Assembly (NCBI RefSeq): GCF_001613305.1
Contig: NZ_BDCC01000069.1
Coordinates: 1 to 64,000 of the forward strand
DNA length: 64,000 bases
Direction of reading: 5' to 3'
Source of the DNA: Nocardia vaccinii NBRC 15922
Lineage (GTDB): Bacteria; Actinomycetota; Actinomycetes; Mycobacteriales; Mycobacteriaceae
Position numbers and translations under genes: made by a program. This document shows, one piece after another, positions 26,100 to 34,196 of the stretch. The notes under the pieces are model-generated. The model had not been told where the DNA came from. It worked only from the letters and a program-made list of their open reading frames with translations, and made no database searches. The stretch's first letter is position 1. Every line of letters begins with the position of its first letter.

Positions 26100-26972
26100 G
26101 TGCAACTACGGCAGCTCGAGACCTTCATCGCCATCGTCGATACCGGGACGCTGACAGCCGCAGCAGCTCAGCTGTACAAGACCCAAGGGGCGGTATCCCA
26201 GGACCTCAAGACACTCGAATCCAGCTTGGGCGTCCAGCTTGTGAATCGCTCGGGCCAGCGCGCACGGCTGACGACCGCGGGGCGGGCATTGCTGCCGATG
26301 GCTCGCCGAATCCTTGCCGAGGTCGCCGATGCACGAGCCGAGATGGAGCGGATCAAGGCCGGCGAAAGCCCTGTCGTGCGACTGACTTGCTTGCCGTCCC
26401 TCGGCCCCACCATCAGCCACTTGCTCGCCGAATACACCCACGGACAGCCCGATGTGCGCTGGTCCCTGGTCACGTCACTGCGCGGCGCGATGATCACCGG
26501 CCTCCGTGACGGACAGTTCGATCTGGCCATCTGCGAAAGCCAAAACGACGAGGACATTACCAACACACCACTGATGCGCGAACCTCTCCATCTGGTCCTA
26601 CCCCGCGACCACCCTCTGCTCGATCAGACGCCGGTACGGCCGTCGGACCTCGTCGGTCTGCCGTACATCGGGCTGCTCCGCAGCATGGGGGCTTCGATCG
26701 AGGCACAACGGTTCTTCGCAGCCGGTGAGTCCTACCCGACTCCAGTCGTCGAAGTCAACGACACGCACCTGGTGTCCGCACTGGTCGCGGATTTGGGGGG
26801 GTTCGGCTTCGTACCCGCTTCCGTTGCGACGGACGACCGCCCAGTCGTCACCGCGGAGACGGATCCGGACCTGACCCGGCAGATTTCGCTCGCGCAGTTG
26901 ACCAACAGGACACTGCCCCCGGTAGCAGCGGCATTCGCCACCTATCTGACGCAACGTTGGTCATTCCTCTGA
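26100..26972 (+). CDS. LysR family transcriptional regulator
   Basis: 290 residues from GTG 26100, which gives the classic LysR start Q-L-R-Q-L-E-T-F and has AAGGA about 10 nt upstream. The ATG at 26076 would add eight residues but has no ribosome-binding site. The winged HTH (about 5-62) contains LTAAAAQLYKTQGAVSQDL. The rest is a periplasmic-binding-like effector domain. It is divergent from the UxaA-type dehydratase operon and probably senses its substrate. Confidence 0.92.
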   Translation: MQLRQLETFIAIVDTGTLTAAAAQLYKTQGAVSQDLKTLESSLGVQLVNRSGQRARLTTAGRALLPMARRILAEVADARAEMERIKAGESPVVRLTCLPSLGPTISHLLAEYTHGQPDVRWSLVTSLRGAMITGLRDGQFDLAICESQNDEDITNTPLMREPLHLVLPRDHPLLDQTPVRPSDLVGLPYIGLLRSMGASIEAQRFFAAGESYPTPVVEVNDTHLVSALVADLGGFGFVPASVATDDRPVVTAETDPDLTRQISLAQLTNRTLPPVAAAFATYLTQRWSFL

Positions 26973-27333
26973 TCGAGGACGTTCCACTTCTCGAGCGATA
27001 CAACTCCCGAACTGGGCTGACCAAATCCTTTGGCCGACTCCAGATTTGACAATGATTGCATCAATCGACCGGACTGCCGAATCAGCTACCAGCCGTGCCG
27101 GAAACCCATGGAATTCGAGCGATGACTCTACGGCGGTGTCCCGAAATGACACACTCCACGCATTGCCATTGATACCAGACTCTCGAAAAACAGCAATACA
27201 ACGCCCCGAAAGTCGGCGAACTCAGCAGCTCCGCGCGATACCACAACTCAGCCGTCAGAATATCGGGTCGACGTCGACTCGGACTCGGACAACCGATTCC
27301 TTGCCGACAATCGGAAATAGAGGGAAGTCAGAA
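26973..27333. other. Intergenic region upstream of the secreted protein gene
   Basis: The reading frame of the secreted-protein gene stays open upstream to 27046, but that part has no coding character and lies before the signal peptide. A TTGACA at 27046-27051 could be a -35 element; no convincing -10 box follows at standard spacing. Confidence 0.35.
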
Positions 27334-28053
27334 ATGAAGAAAATTCAACGAGTTCTGGCCGGTACCGCTCTGGCCGCGAGTGCCGTGGCAGCCGGGACGG
27401 TGACAGCGAATGCCGCCGCCCCCGGCACAGGCGGTACACCGCCGACCGACGGCAGTCCCGTCACAGTACAGATCGCGCCGGGCGTCCAATACACCGGTAA
27501 TGCGTCGACCATGTCGACCCAGATCGTGACTCCGATCGGAACGGTGACTACCGCGGGTGGTCAGGTATCAGTCCAAAACGCGCAGGGACAGCCGGTCTGG
27601 GGGCGCACAGTCCCACAACCAGCCGCACCCACCACACCGGTGTACCGCGCCCCCACACCCACAGCGGCTGCACTGCAGAACAATCCGACGGTCCGGCCGG
27701 TAGACAGCGCTACGCCCAACGCCACAGCCAAGCCGGTGGACAAGATGGGCGACTTCGAATCCGCGCTGGGAACCGCGGCGACCAACTTCGGGTTGGCGAC
27801 AGGTGTCGGAGGCATGGTCGGCGGCGTCACGGGAGCATTGGTCGGCTGCCCTGTGGGGATCGTGACCGGCGGGGTACTCACCGCCCCGACCATCGTCGGC
27901 ACCCCGCTCGGCATCGTCGGCGGCTGCTTGCTGGGCGCCTCCACGATCGGCGGCGTCGGCGCGATCGTCGGCGGGGCCGCAGTCGGCATTCCGGTCGGTA
28001 TCGCGAGCGCGGTCCAGATGTACAACACTCTCCACAGCCAAGGCGACGTCTGA
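27334..28053 (+). CDS. Secreted Ala/Pro/Gly-rich protein with glycine-zipper C-terminal half
   Basis: 239 residues. ATG 27334 has AGGGAAG upstream. The start is a signal peptide (MKKIQR, an Ala-rich core, cleavage expected after A-N-A-A near residues 27-30). A Thr/Pro-rich middle follows (about 30-145). The last 90 residues have repeated small-residue hydrophobic runs of the type G-x-x-G-G and V-G-G, with two Cys in each of two similar segments, like a glycine zipper or membrane-associated hairpin. I recognise no enzymatic motif. It is probably a nocardial cell-envelope protein of unknown role. Transcription appears independent of the LysR gene. Confidence 0.75.
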   Translation: MKKIQRVLAGTALAASAVAAGTVTANAAAPGTGGTPPTDGSPVTVQIAPGVQYTGNASTMSTQIVTPIGTVTTAGGQVSVQNAQGQPVWGRTVPQPAAPTTPVYRAPTPTAAALQNNPTVRPVDSATPNATAKPVDKMGDFESALGTAATNFGLATGVGGMVGGVTGALVGCPVGIVTGGVLTAPTIVGTPLGIVGGCLLGASTIGGVGAIVGGAAVGIPVGIASAVQMYNTLHSQGDV

Positions 28054-28093
28054 TGTTCGATCCGATGGCAGTCGATCGGGGTCGGCAGTATCC

Positions 28094-28309
28094 ATGACCA
28101 CCGATACACGGCCCGGAAAGGATATGCACCTGCGGATCTGGCTACAGGATAAGCGCCTGGACTACGTCGCGACCGCAGCAGCAGCCCGTAACCTGATGCA
28201 CGAGCTGTGGAGTAGGCATTCGTGCAAAGCCGAATTGGTCCAGGATGCCGCCGATGGCAATCGAGCATTACCGCGTCTCCCCTGCGAACGATTGTTCCTC
28301 GGCCCGTGA
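28094..28309 (+). CDS. Possible small protein (71 aa), unknown
   Basis: A 71-codon frame 40 nt after the secreted-protein gene, in the same direction. The composition is protein-like (H-L-R-I-W-L-Q-D-K-R-L-D-Y-V, an Ala-rich helix, and C-E-R-L-F-L-G-P at the end), with two Cys. No strong ribosome-binding site precedes ATG 28094; the internal ATG 28124 has GGAAAGG but too close. No known domain is visible. It may be the second gene of a small unit with the secreted protein, or chance. Confidence 0.35.
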   Translation: MTTDTRPGKDMHLRIWLQDKRLDYVATAAAARNLMHELWSRHSCKAELVQDAADGNRALPRLPCERLFLGP

Positions 28310-28672
28310 CTCTGGTGCGTCACAGCCTGCCCGAGCCATACCTCTGGGCGGGCGTTTCGCGTTCCGGCTCGAACACCTGATGCCATACCCCACTGCAATC
28401 CGCCACCACTCCCGACCAATCGGCTCTCCACCACGAGGCCTTCGTGTGAGTAATCCCCCCGGATTTCCGTCCCCATCACCCGAGGCCGAGGTAGGTCAAT
28501 TCCAGTTTTTCTCCTACGCATAATGCCGCCGACCAGAGCCAGCACTATAAGATGGTCCAGCTCTCCTGGCGCACCGCCTCGATCCGATTCGGCGGTATTC
28601 CCATCGTAGACCCACCCCGCACCCCGCATCCCGGCGTGCGGGTGCCATTTCCGCCGAGAGAAGGAAAGCACC
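28310..28672. other. Intergenic region before the interrupted VOC gene
   Basis: I see no supported gene. It should hold the promoter of the VOC gene, whose ribosome-binding site AAGGAAAG lies at about 28661-28668. Confidence 0.35.
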
Positions 28673-28734
28673 TTGAATGCGAACAGACTGACGATCGACC
28701 ACGTAGGATTTGCCGTTCCGAACCTGGAACAGGC

Positions 28735-30308
28735 GTAACTGGTTAGGTTATGCGGGCAGCCAAGCGCGGCCCTCGGCCAGCTGGACGAGGGCGTCGAGGT
28801 GCCGCGCGCCCTGTTTCGCGGCGGTCGATAAATAACTGCGGATCGCGCAGAAATGCTCCGCGCCGGTCAGGGTCCGCAGGCAACCGGACACCTTCTGACG
28901 GAGTTTGATCATCCGGATGTCGCGCTCGCTGCCGTTGTTGTCCGGCGGGATCGCCGGATCGGTGAGAAACCGCAGGTAATCATCATGGCGAGACCGCAAG
29001 CGACGAGCGAGCGCGTGATGTTTGCGGCCGATCGCGTCGGTGCGGGCGGCGTTGTCGGTGATTCCGATTTGCACCGCGGACCGCAACCTGTGGACATGCC
29101 CGTCGACCTCGGCTCCGGTGCGGGCACCGCCCGCGTGGAGCCGGCCCAGCGCGGTCAGCGCGTCAGCGGCCTGCTCGGACCACCGCCACTCCCGCTGCGG
29201 CCCAAGGTATTCAGTGACGGCGGCCAGCTCACGCAGTGCGTGAGCGACACACAACTGATGGGTGGCGCCGGTGTAGGTGTCATACGGCGCCCACGCATCG
29301 TGCACGGCGACACCGGCGAAGCCGGGCAGCACCCCGGCGGCTTCCATGCCCTCGACCCCGCGCTTGTCGTGCACGGTGATCAACGTCAACGTCTCGGTGC
29401 GCGCGCAGTGCACCCACCGCAGCTTCTGTTCGACCCGGAAACCGGTCTCGTCGAACCCGGCAACCGGAGACGCCGCGATCGCTGTCCTCACCACGGCGGT
29501 GAACTCGTCGAGGCTGCCGGCCAGGCGGGCGAACGACGCCGACACCGTGCCCGGCGACACCGCGGCCCCGAACAACTCGTCGAGGGCTCGCGCGGTCCGG
29601 TCACGGGAAAGGAACTGTCCCGCATACAGATACGTCCCGATCGCGGCCACTCTCGGCCCGTACTGGACCGGCGCGGTGACATACGCGGGCGCGGTGCCGG
29701 TCGTGTCGCAACCACACTCACAACGCCGGGTGATCAACACATGGTCGGTCACCCGCAGACCCAGCACCGGCAGGTCGACCACCTGCCGCCGGGTCGCGCC
29801 GACCAGCTCACCACCGGACACATCCCGGCCACAGCCACCACACGCCCCCGGTTCGTGCGCGACCGCCTCGTCGGCCCGGTCGGCCATCGCCAACGTCGAC
29901 CCCGCATGCCCGTCCTGGCCTCCACGTTTGCGGCCGGTCTTGCCGCGCAACGACTTCGGGGCAGGCTTGACGAACGGCGAATCCGACGACGGTGGTCTCG
30001 ACGAGTTCTGCGAGTTCATTCCCAGCCGGCGTTTGAGTTCGGCGTTCTCCGCCCGCAGGTTACCGACCTCCACCAACAACCCCGCCACCTCGGCAGTCAA
30101 GGCCACGATCTCGGCATCCTTGCCAGCCAGCACCACCCGATGCTCAGTCTCCACTACCGTCAGCCGGGCCGCGAGTTGAGCCAACTGCTCAGCCAGCTCC
30201 TCAGGCGACATGCGTGGATCAGCGGGCACCGCAACAGGATTCACTACCCACCCGGCAAAATCACGCCGACGCGCCCACCAGCATCAACGCCCCAACCTGA
30301 CCAGTTAC
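28735..30308 (-). mobile_element. IS66-family element (single-ORF type, 1574 bp) with 8-bp target duplication
   Basis: The ends read GTAACTGGT inward on both sides (28735 onward, and the reverse complement ending at 30308), with a mismatch after nine bases. Both sides are flanked by GAACAGGC (28727-28734 and 30309-30316), an 8-bp duplication as known for IS66. Only tnpC is present; there is no tnpA or tnpB, as in the ISBst12-like subgroup. The intact ends and duplication suggest a fairly recent insertion. Confidence 0.9.
28748..30244 (-). CDS. IS66-family transposase (TnpC)
   Basis: 498 residues with an N-terminal coiled-coil/leucine-zipper stretch (about 13-75), an R-P-P-S-S-D-S linker, a zinc-finger-like region with C-G-G-C-G and C-E-C-G-C (about 135-185), and the DDE catalytic core with A-G-F-D-E-T-G (about 272), a V-H-D-A-W-A-P-Y segment and N-N-G-S-E-R-D-I-R near 425. 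It starts at GTG 30244 and stops 13 bp from the element end. It looks intact. Confidence 0.93.
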   Translation of the reverse strand: MNPVAVPADPRMSPEELAEQLAQLAARLTVVETEHRVVLAGKDAEIVALTAEVAGLLVEVGNLRAENAELKRRLGMNSQNSSRPPSSDSPFVKPAPKSLRGKTGRKRGGQDGHAGSTLAMADRADEAVAHEPGACGGCGRDVSGGELVGATRRQVVDLPVLGLRVTDHVLITRRCECGCDTTGTAPAYVTAPVQYGPRVAAIGTYLYAGQFLSRDRTARALDELFGAAVSPGTVSASFARLAGSLDEFTAVVRTAIAASPVAGFDETGFRVEQKLRWVHCARTETLTLITVHDKRGVEGMEAAGVLPGFAGVAVHDAWAPYDTYTGATHQLCVAHALRELAAVTEYLGPQREWRWSEQAADALTALGRLHAGGARTGAEVDGHVHRLRSAVQIGITDNAARTDAIGRKHHALARRLRSRHDDYLRFLTDPAIPPDNNGSERDIRMIKLRQKVSGCLRTLTGAEHFCAIRSYLSTAAKQGARHLDALVQLAEGRAWLPA

Positions 30309-30842
30309 GAACAGGCTATCTCATTCTTCGTGGATGTTTTCGACTGTGAAATAGTCTTCCGAGCAGGCCTGTACGAGAACTGTGGATATATCTGGCCGGG
30401 TGAAAAAGAACCTGAGAACGCTACGGTCAGACTCGCCGTACTGAACCACGGCGACACTCACAATATAGAATTGCTCGAGTACACGCGGCCGACCACATCG
30501 GACAAGCAGCCGCCTCGCCCATCGGAGCCCGGCGGTGCACATATCGCGTTCTATGTGGACGAAATATCGTCCGTCTTCGAACAGATAAAGAACAGAAACG
30601 ATGTGCGTGTCCTGGGATCTCTGGAGAAGGAACAGGGAGGCCCGATCGATGGTGCGGACTGGGCGTACCTGATGACCTCCTGGGGATTGGTAGTCGAGCT
30701 GATCAGGTGGATTCCCGGCCGACTTCCATATGAGCAGAACACCTCCGCCCGCCTCGTTCCTCCACCGTGGCTTCGCTCCGGCACCGGCCTCGCAGAGCAG
30801 AAGTAAGCGCCTGCCGAGCCGACCAATCCACCGGATTCCTTC

Positions 30843-31268
30843 TCAGGCGGCTTTCCCTACAGGGTCGAACCAGTCGACGACAACCGATCGCGCACCGAGC
30901 CCTATGGCAAGTTCACGGAGGGATCCGCCGCCACATAGTTGCCGGACCAGCTCAGCGTGAAGGGGTGTGCAGGCTTGTGCCTCGGCTGCGATCAGAATCT
31001 CAGCCGGCCGATGCGAACGCGCACCAGCGATCAACAAGAGTTCCTCGACGACAATCCGCATTGGGACATCACTCGCACCGAACACCTCGCCTACCACGAG
31101 TACGGTGTAGCGGGTGTCGTCGAAGGCGAGAAGCCGCGCCGAGCGTCCGCCGACCATCAGCCCGAGGTCGAGGTTCCCGAGATCCGGATCCATCCGGGAA
31201 CTCGGAAGCGGGAAGCGGCGAGCGGTCCAGCTGAAGAAGTTGTTGTCGATGGTTTTCATGGTGATCAC
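30843..31268 (-). CDS. Conserved-looking hypothetical protein
   Basis: 141 codons on the minus strand, convergent with the VOC gene (37-nt gap). Internal ATG 31259 with GAGG upstream may be the true start. The protein is soluble, with alternating hydrophobic strands and helices (L-L-A-F-D-D-T-R-Y-T-V-L-V-V-G-E-V-F-G) and no signal peptide or membrane segment. I recognise no domain. The opposite strand is open but reads as low-complexity Arg-rich sequence, so the minus frame is preferred. Confidence 0.5.
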   Translation of the reverse strand: MITMKTIDNNFFSWTARRFPLPSSRMDPDLGNLDLGLMVGGRSARLLAFDDTRYTVLVVGEVFGASDVPMRIVVEELLLIAGARSHRPAEILIAAEAQACTPLHAELVRQLCGGGSLRELAIGLGARSVVVDWFDPVGKAA

Positions 31269-31471
31269 GCCCTCGAAGGCGTCCGACGCCGGCTGCGAAC
31301 CTCACGATGACAATTCGCGCGACGCCGATGGGGTCGGATGGATTTGACGATCCAATAATGCAGCCGCCGCCATCGGCCGGAATGTCCCATCGTGAAACAG
31401 CCAGAATATTTCCGAGTCCCGAGGACACGGGAGCTGCACGAGCCGTCGCACAAGCTACCCCACACGAACGA

Positions 31472-31502
31472 GGATCCCGCCGCCGGAGTGGCAGCGGGAT
31501 CC
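31472..31502 (-). terminator. Hairpin downstream of the SnoaL-like gene
   Basis: Perfect 9-bp arms (GGATCCCGC at 31472-31480 with GCGGGATCC at 31494-31502) and a 13-nt loop, starting 24 nt after the stop of the SnoaL-like gene. There is no clear U-tract, so termination is likely but not certain. Confidence 0.5.
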
Positions 31503-31526
31503 GCGGGCAGGAAATGCACTGTACGT

Positions 31527-31877
31527 TCAGATCTTCCGGAAAGAATCCTTCTCCACGATCTTCCCGCCTGCGAAGCGGAAGTAGTCGACACCGTGGGTCT
31601 CGATGTCCTCACCGGTCACCGTCTTGGCGACGAAACGCCACTCATTGTAGCCGGTGTCGCCGACGAAGAACTCACGAATGGTCTCGAGGCGGTATGTCGA
31701 ATGCTTGTCGAGCCACGCAACCAGCGCCTTGGCCACATCTTCCCGACCGGTGATCTCCACGCCGGCCTGAGCGGGCTTGAAGACGCTGTCAGCGGCGAAG
31801 AGCGCCTCGATGGCAGGCACGTCGTGGGCATTAATGGCGTCGGTCAGCTGGTGCGAGAGCTCGGCATTCGTGCTCAT
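31527..31877 (-). CDS. SnoaL-like/NTF2-fold protein
   Basis: 116 residues of the NTF2-like cone fold: N-terminal helix S-H-Q-L-T-D-A-I-N-A-H-D, then A-L-F-A-A-D-S-V-F, a G-R-E-D-V-A-K-A-L segment, and the final strands G-V-D-Y-F-R-F-A-G-G-K-I-V-E-K-D, typical of SnoaL-type polyketide cyclases or steroid isomerase-like proteins. ATG 31877 follows GAAGGAG. It appears monocistronic with its own hairpin. The substrate is unknown; family members often act on cyclic ketones or epoxides. Confidence 0.85.
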   Translation of the reverse strand: MSTNAELSHQLTDAINAHDVPAIEALFAADSVFKPAQAGVEITGREDVAKALVAWLDKHSTYRLETIREFFVGDTGYNEWRFVAKTVTGEDIETHGVDYFRFAGGKIVEKDSFRKI

Positions 31878-32192
31878 CAGACATATTCTCCTTCGTTGGG
31901 GATTTCAACCGTGGTCGTGCGTCGACGACATTGTGGACCCATAACCGGTCATACCTGAATAACTGTAGAGCGTTATCCGATGAACTCGAGTGTCCCAAAA
32001 TGACACGGCAGGAACGGTTACAGTCCGCGTCCCCATATTCTGGAAGTTCACGAGCTCATTGTTCATCGATACACGTCACCCGGAACTCGCACAAGTTTTC
32101 CTTCGCTTCGGTTGAACCCGTAACCCACTACATCGGCAAAGCGGGCCGCCTCAACTCCGAGGCCGCAGGAAACACTGTGGAATCACAAATAC
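31878..32192. other. Intergenic region between the SnoaL-like gene and the permease terminator
   Basis: No gene is supported. It should contain the minus-strand promoter of the SnoaL-like gene, probably within the A/T-rich 31940-32000 part. I cannot assign exact boxes. Confidence 0.35.
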
Positions 32193-32227
32193 AGGTGCCG
32201 CGGACGATCTCGCCGTCCGCGGCACCT
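32193..32227 (-). terminator. Strong hairpin terminator of the second APC permease
   Basis: Perfect 14-bp stem (32193-32206 with 32214-32227) and a 7-nt loop, 30 nt beyond the permease stop. On the minus strand it is followed by GTATTTGTGATT, a partly T-rich tail. Confidence 0.75.
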
Positions 32228-32257
32228 GCCCCTCATTCAGTGGAACCTATTCATCGC

Positions 32258-33736
32258 CTACAACTGCTGCCGCCCGATCCGCTGGTAGACCTCTGGCTTC
32301 TTCGCCTTCAGGTAGTAGGCCAGCGCGATACCGGCGACAGGAAGCGCGAAAGTGAAGACCAGGAACAATGTGGCGATGATGCCGGTGCCGCCGATCAGGT
32401 CGGAGAAGTTCGCCATCGCGAGGTAGACGACTCCTCCGAGCCCGATTGCGGCCAGTACCGGCGCGACCACAGTCCGCCACACCGAGTCCGATCCTGTCGC
32501 GCGGTTTCGATAGAGGTAGACGAATACCGCGATACTGGCAGCGAACAACAGTACCAACACGGCAAAAGTTCCGGTACCACTTGCGATCGGATACAGCTTG
32601 TCCGGTGACACGCGCAAGATGCTGAACAGCGCGATAGCAACGGCCCAGATCGCTCCGATGAGCGCCGCAGAGAAGGCCGGCGACCCGTGACGCGGATGCA
32701 CTTTCCCGAGTGCAGCCGGCAATACGCCATCGGTGCCGAGCGAGTACAGGTACCGCGCCGAAACGTTGTGAATCGACAACACCGAAGCGAGAATCGAGGT
32801 CATCAGCAGAACAGTGACGACGTCAACCACGATCGAGCCGGTCAGGCGCGCTATTGCCGTGGTGAACAAACCTGCGGTGTTGTCGGTGGCGGCCTGTTTC
32901 GCCTTGTCGGCGCCGAAGAAGGTCACGAAGGCCCACGCTGCGATGGCGTAGAAGATTCCGATACTGCCCACCGCAATGTAAGTCGCGAGGGGAACGGTCT
33001 TCTGAGGATTGCGGACCTCCTCGCGGAAGATCACAGTGGCCTCGAAACCGAGGAAGTTGCCGACCACGAACAACACCGCCAGCCCGAGACTGTTGTCCGT
33101 GAGCGATGGCAGTGCGATATCGGCGCCACCCCCGCCGGCTGGAGCACCATGGACGAAAGCGGCGATATCGAAGACCGTTACGATGACGACTTCGAGCGCC
33201 ATCACAACGGTGAGGACCTTGGCAGACAGGTCGATCCTGCGGTACGCGAGCGCGGTTGTCACGATCACCAGCGCAAGCGCGTACCAGTACCAGGGGATTT
33301 TCGGCCCGCCGAGCCGGTCGGTCACATAACTCTGGATTGTGACCGCGAACAAGGGCGGAGCAAAGAATCCGATCGCGGTATATCCGTAAATCGCCAGGAA
33401 TGCTCCACCGAGTCCTATCGGACGACCGAGCCCTGCAGTGACGAAAGAGTAGAAGCCACCCGGGTTGGGAATTCGACGCCCCATGGTCGTGAAGCCCACG
33501 GAGAACAGGATGAGCAAGATCGCCACACCGATATAAATGGATGGAGACGTGCGACCGCTGAAGGTGAGGAGCACGGGGATGAATCCGGCAACCGTCGCCA
33601 ATGGAGCCGAGAAGGCAAGGACACTGATCGCGAGCTCACCAACGCCCATATTTCCCGAGAGACGGCTTTTGCCGTTTCCCGAATCAACCCCCGGAGAGCC
33701 GCCGTCAACATCCCGGGCGACATTGTCTGTAGTCAT
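32258..33736 (-). CDS. APC-family amino acid/polyamine permease (second copy)
   Basis: 492 residues from ATG 33736 (GAGGAAGAG upstream). About twelve membrane segments follow a charged N-terminus. TM1 has L-A-F-S-A-P, a later loop reads RIPNPGGFYSF, and GFEATVIFREEVRNPQKT is near residue 230. It is clearly related to the permease at 9709-11223 but diverged. It is monocistronic between an upstream gap and a strong terminator. The probable role is amino-acid or amine import; the substrate is unknown. Confidence 0.9.
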   Translation of the reverse strand: MTTDNVARDVDGGSPGVDSGNGKSRLSGNMGVGELAISVLAFSAPLATVAGFIPVLLTFSGRTSPSIYIGVAILLILFSVGFTTMGRRIPNPGGFYSFVTAGLGRPIGLGGAFLAIYGYTAIGFFAPPLFAVTIQSYVTDRLGGPKIPWYWYALALVIVTTALAYRRIDLSAKVLTVVMALEVVIVTVFDIAAFVHGAPAGGGGADIALPSLTDNSLGLAVLFVVGNFLGFEATVIFREEVRNPQKTVPLATYIAVGSIGIFYAIAAWAFVTFFGADKAKQAATDNTAGLFTTAIARLTGSIVVDVVTVLLMTSILASVLSIHNVSARYLYSLGTDGVLPAALGKVHPRHGSPAFSAALIGAIWAVAIALFSILRVSPDKLYPIASGTGTFAVLVLLFAASIAVFVYLYRNRATGSDSVWRTVVAPVLAAIGLGGVVYLAMANFSDLIGGTGIIATLFLVFTFALPVAGIALAYYLKAKKPEVYQRIGRQQL

Positions 33737-34150
33737 GGCTTTCTCTTCCTCGAACGCCCCCGCGAGCATACTCTGGGTGGATACCGGGGGATCGACCTTC
33801 TCTTCGTCCGGCTAAATTTCGGATCGGATGCGTATTCGGTGATGCGCACCGAGAACTTTCTCGATTGTGTTGTAACTCACCACTTCGTGTAGACGTTACC
33901 GGGGCCACAGGACCAGAGCCAGAGCTCATTGATGCTAATACCAACTCCGATTGTTGCCGCATCTGCGACCAGAATTCCACGAGCGGAGTAGAACCGCCCG
34001 AAGAAAAACCGGTGCCACACAGCATTCCTCGCTCGATCTCCTCGGACCACATCAGGAAGGTAATCAACATGCGTTTCAGGCATATTTCAGACGCGTGAAA
34101 CACTGTATCCGTAGACGAGCCGAAGAATGCGCGGTTCCGAGAAAGCAAAA
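33737..34150. other. Intergenic region between the second permease and the FAD/Fe-S oxidase terminator
   Basis: No gene is supported. A short dyad TCGGTG-N5-CACCGA at 33836-33852 lies about 100 bp upstream of the permease start and could be an operator. The rest shows no features I can name. Confidence 0.35.
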
Positions 34151-34187
34151 ACGCTGCGGAGCAACGTATTTCGTTGCCCGCAGCGCT
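34151..34187 (-). terminator. Rho-independent terminator of the P450-BVMO operon
   Basis: A long hairpin (CGCTGCGG and GCAACG paired with CGTTGC and CCGCAGCG, small loop TATTT) begins 10 nt after the last stop. On the minus strand it is followed by TTTTTGCTTTC. It has both a GC stem and a U-tract and is the clearest terminator in the window. Confidence 0.88.
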
Positions 34188-34196
34188 TTCCATCCC

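Larger units (their letters stand above)
28673..30806 (+). pseudogene. VOC-family (glyoxalase/bleomycin-resistance fold) protein interrupted by IS66-type element
   Basis: The 5' part (TTG 28673, AAGGAAAG upstream) encodes 20 codons ending N-L-E-Q. The IS66-type element occupies 28735-30308. From 30317 the frame resumes with I-S-F-F-V-D-V-F-D-C. Removing the element and one target copy joins L-T-I-D-H-V-G-F-A-V-P to E-Q-A-I-S-F-F in frame, giving a VOC metalloprotein of about 183 residues with H-V-G-F near the start, H-N-I-E-L near 75 and G-A-H-I-A-F-Y-V near 100. The intact gene probably handled a small-molecule isomerisation or cleavage. The open frame from 30210 reads through the element end and is not a real start. 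Confidence 0.88.

Noticed and set aside
30210..30316. Apparent N-terminus of the VOC protein starting inside the IS66 element
   Set aside because: The reading comes from the element end; the true N-terminus lies at 28673-28734, across the insertion.
28853..30349. 498-codon plus-strand frame over the IS66 transposase
   Set aside because: Antisense to a transposase with a clear catalytic core; the composition is Arg/His/Pro-rich and has no domain.
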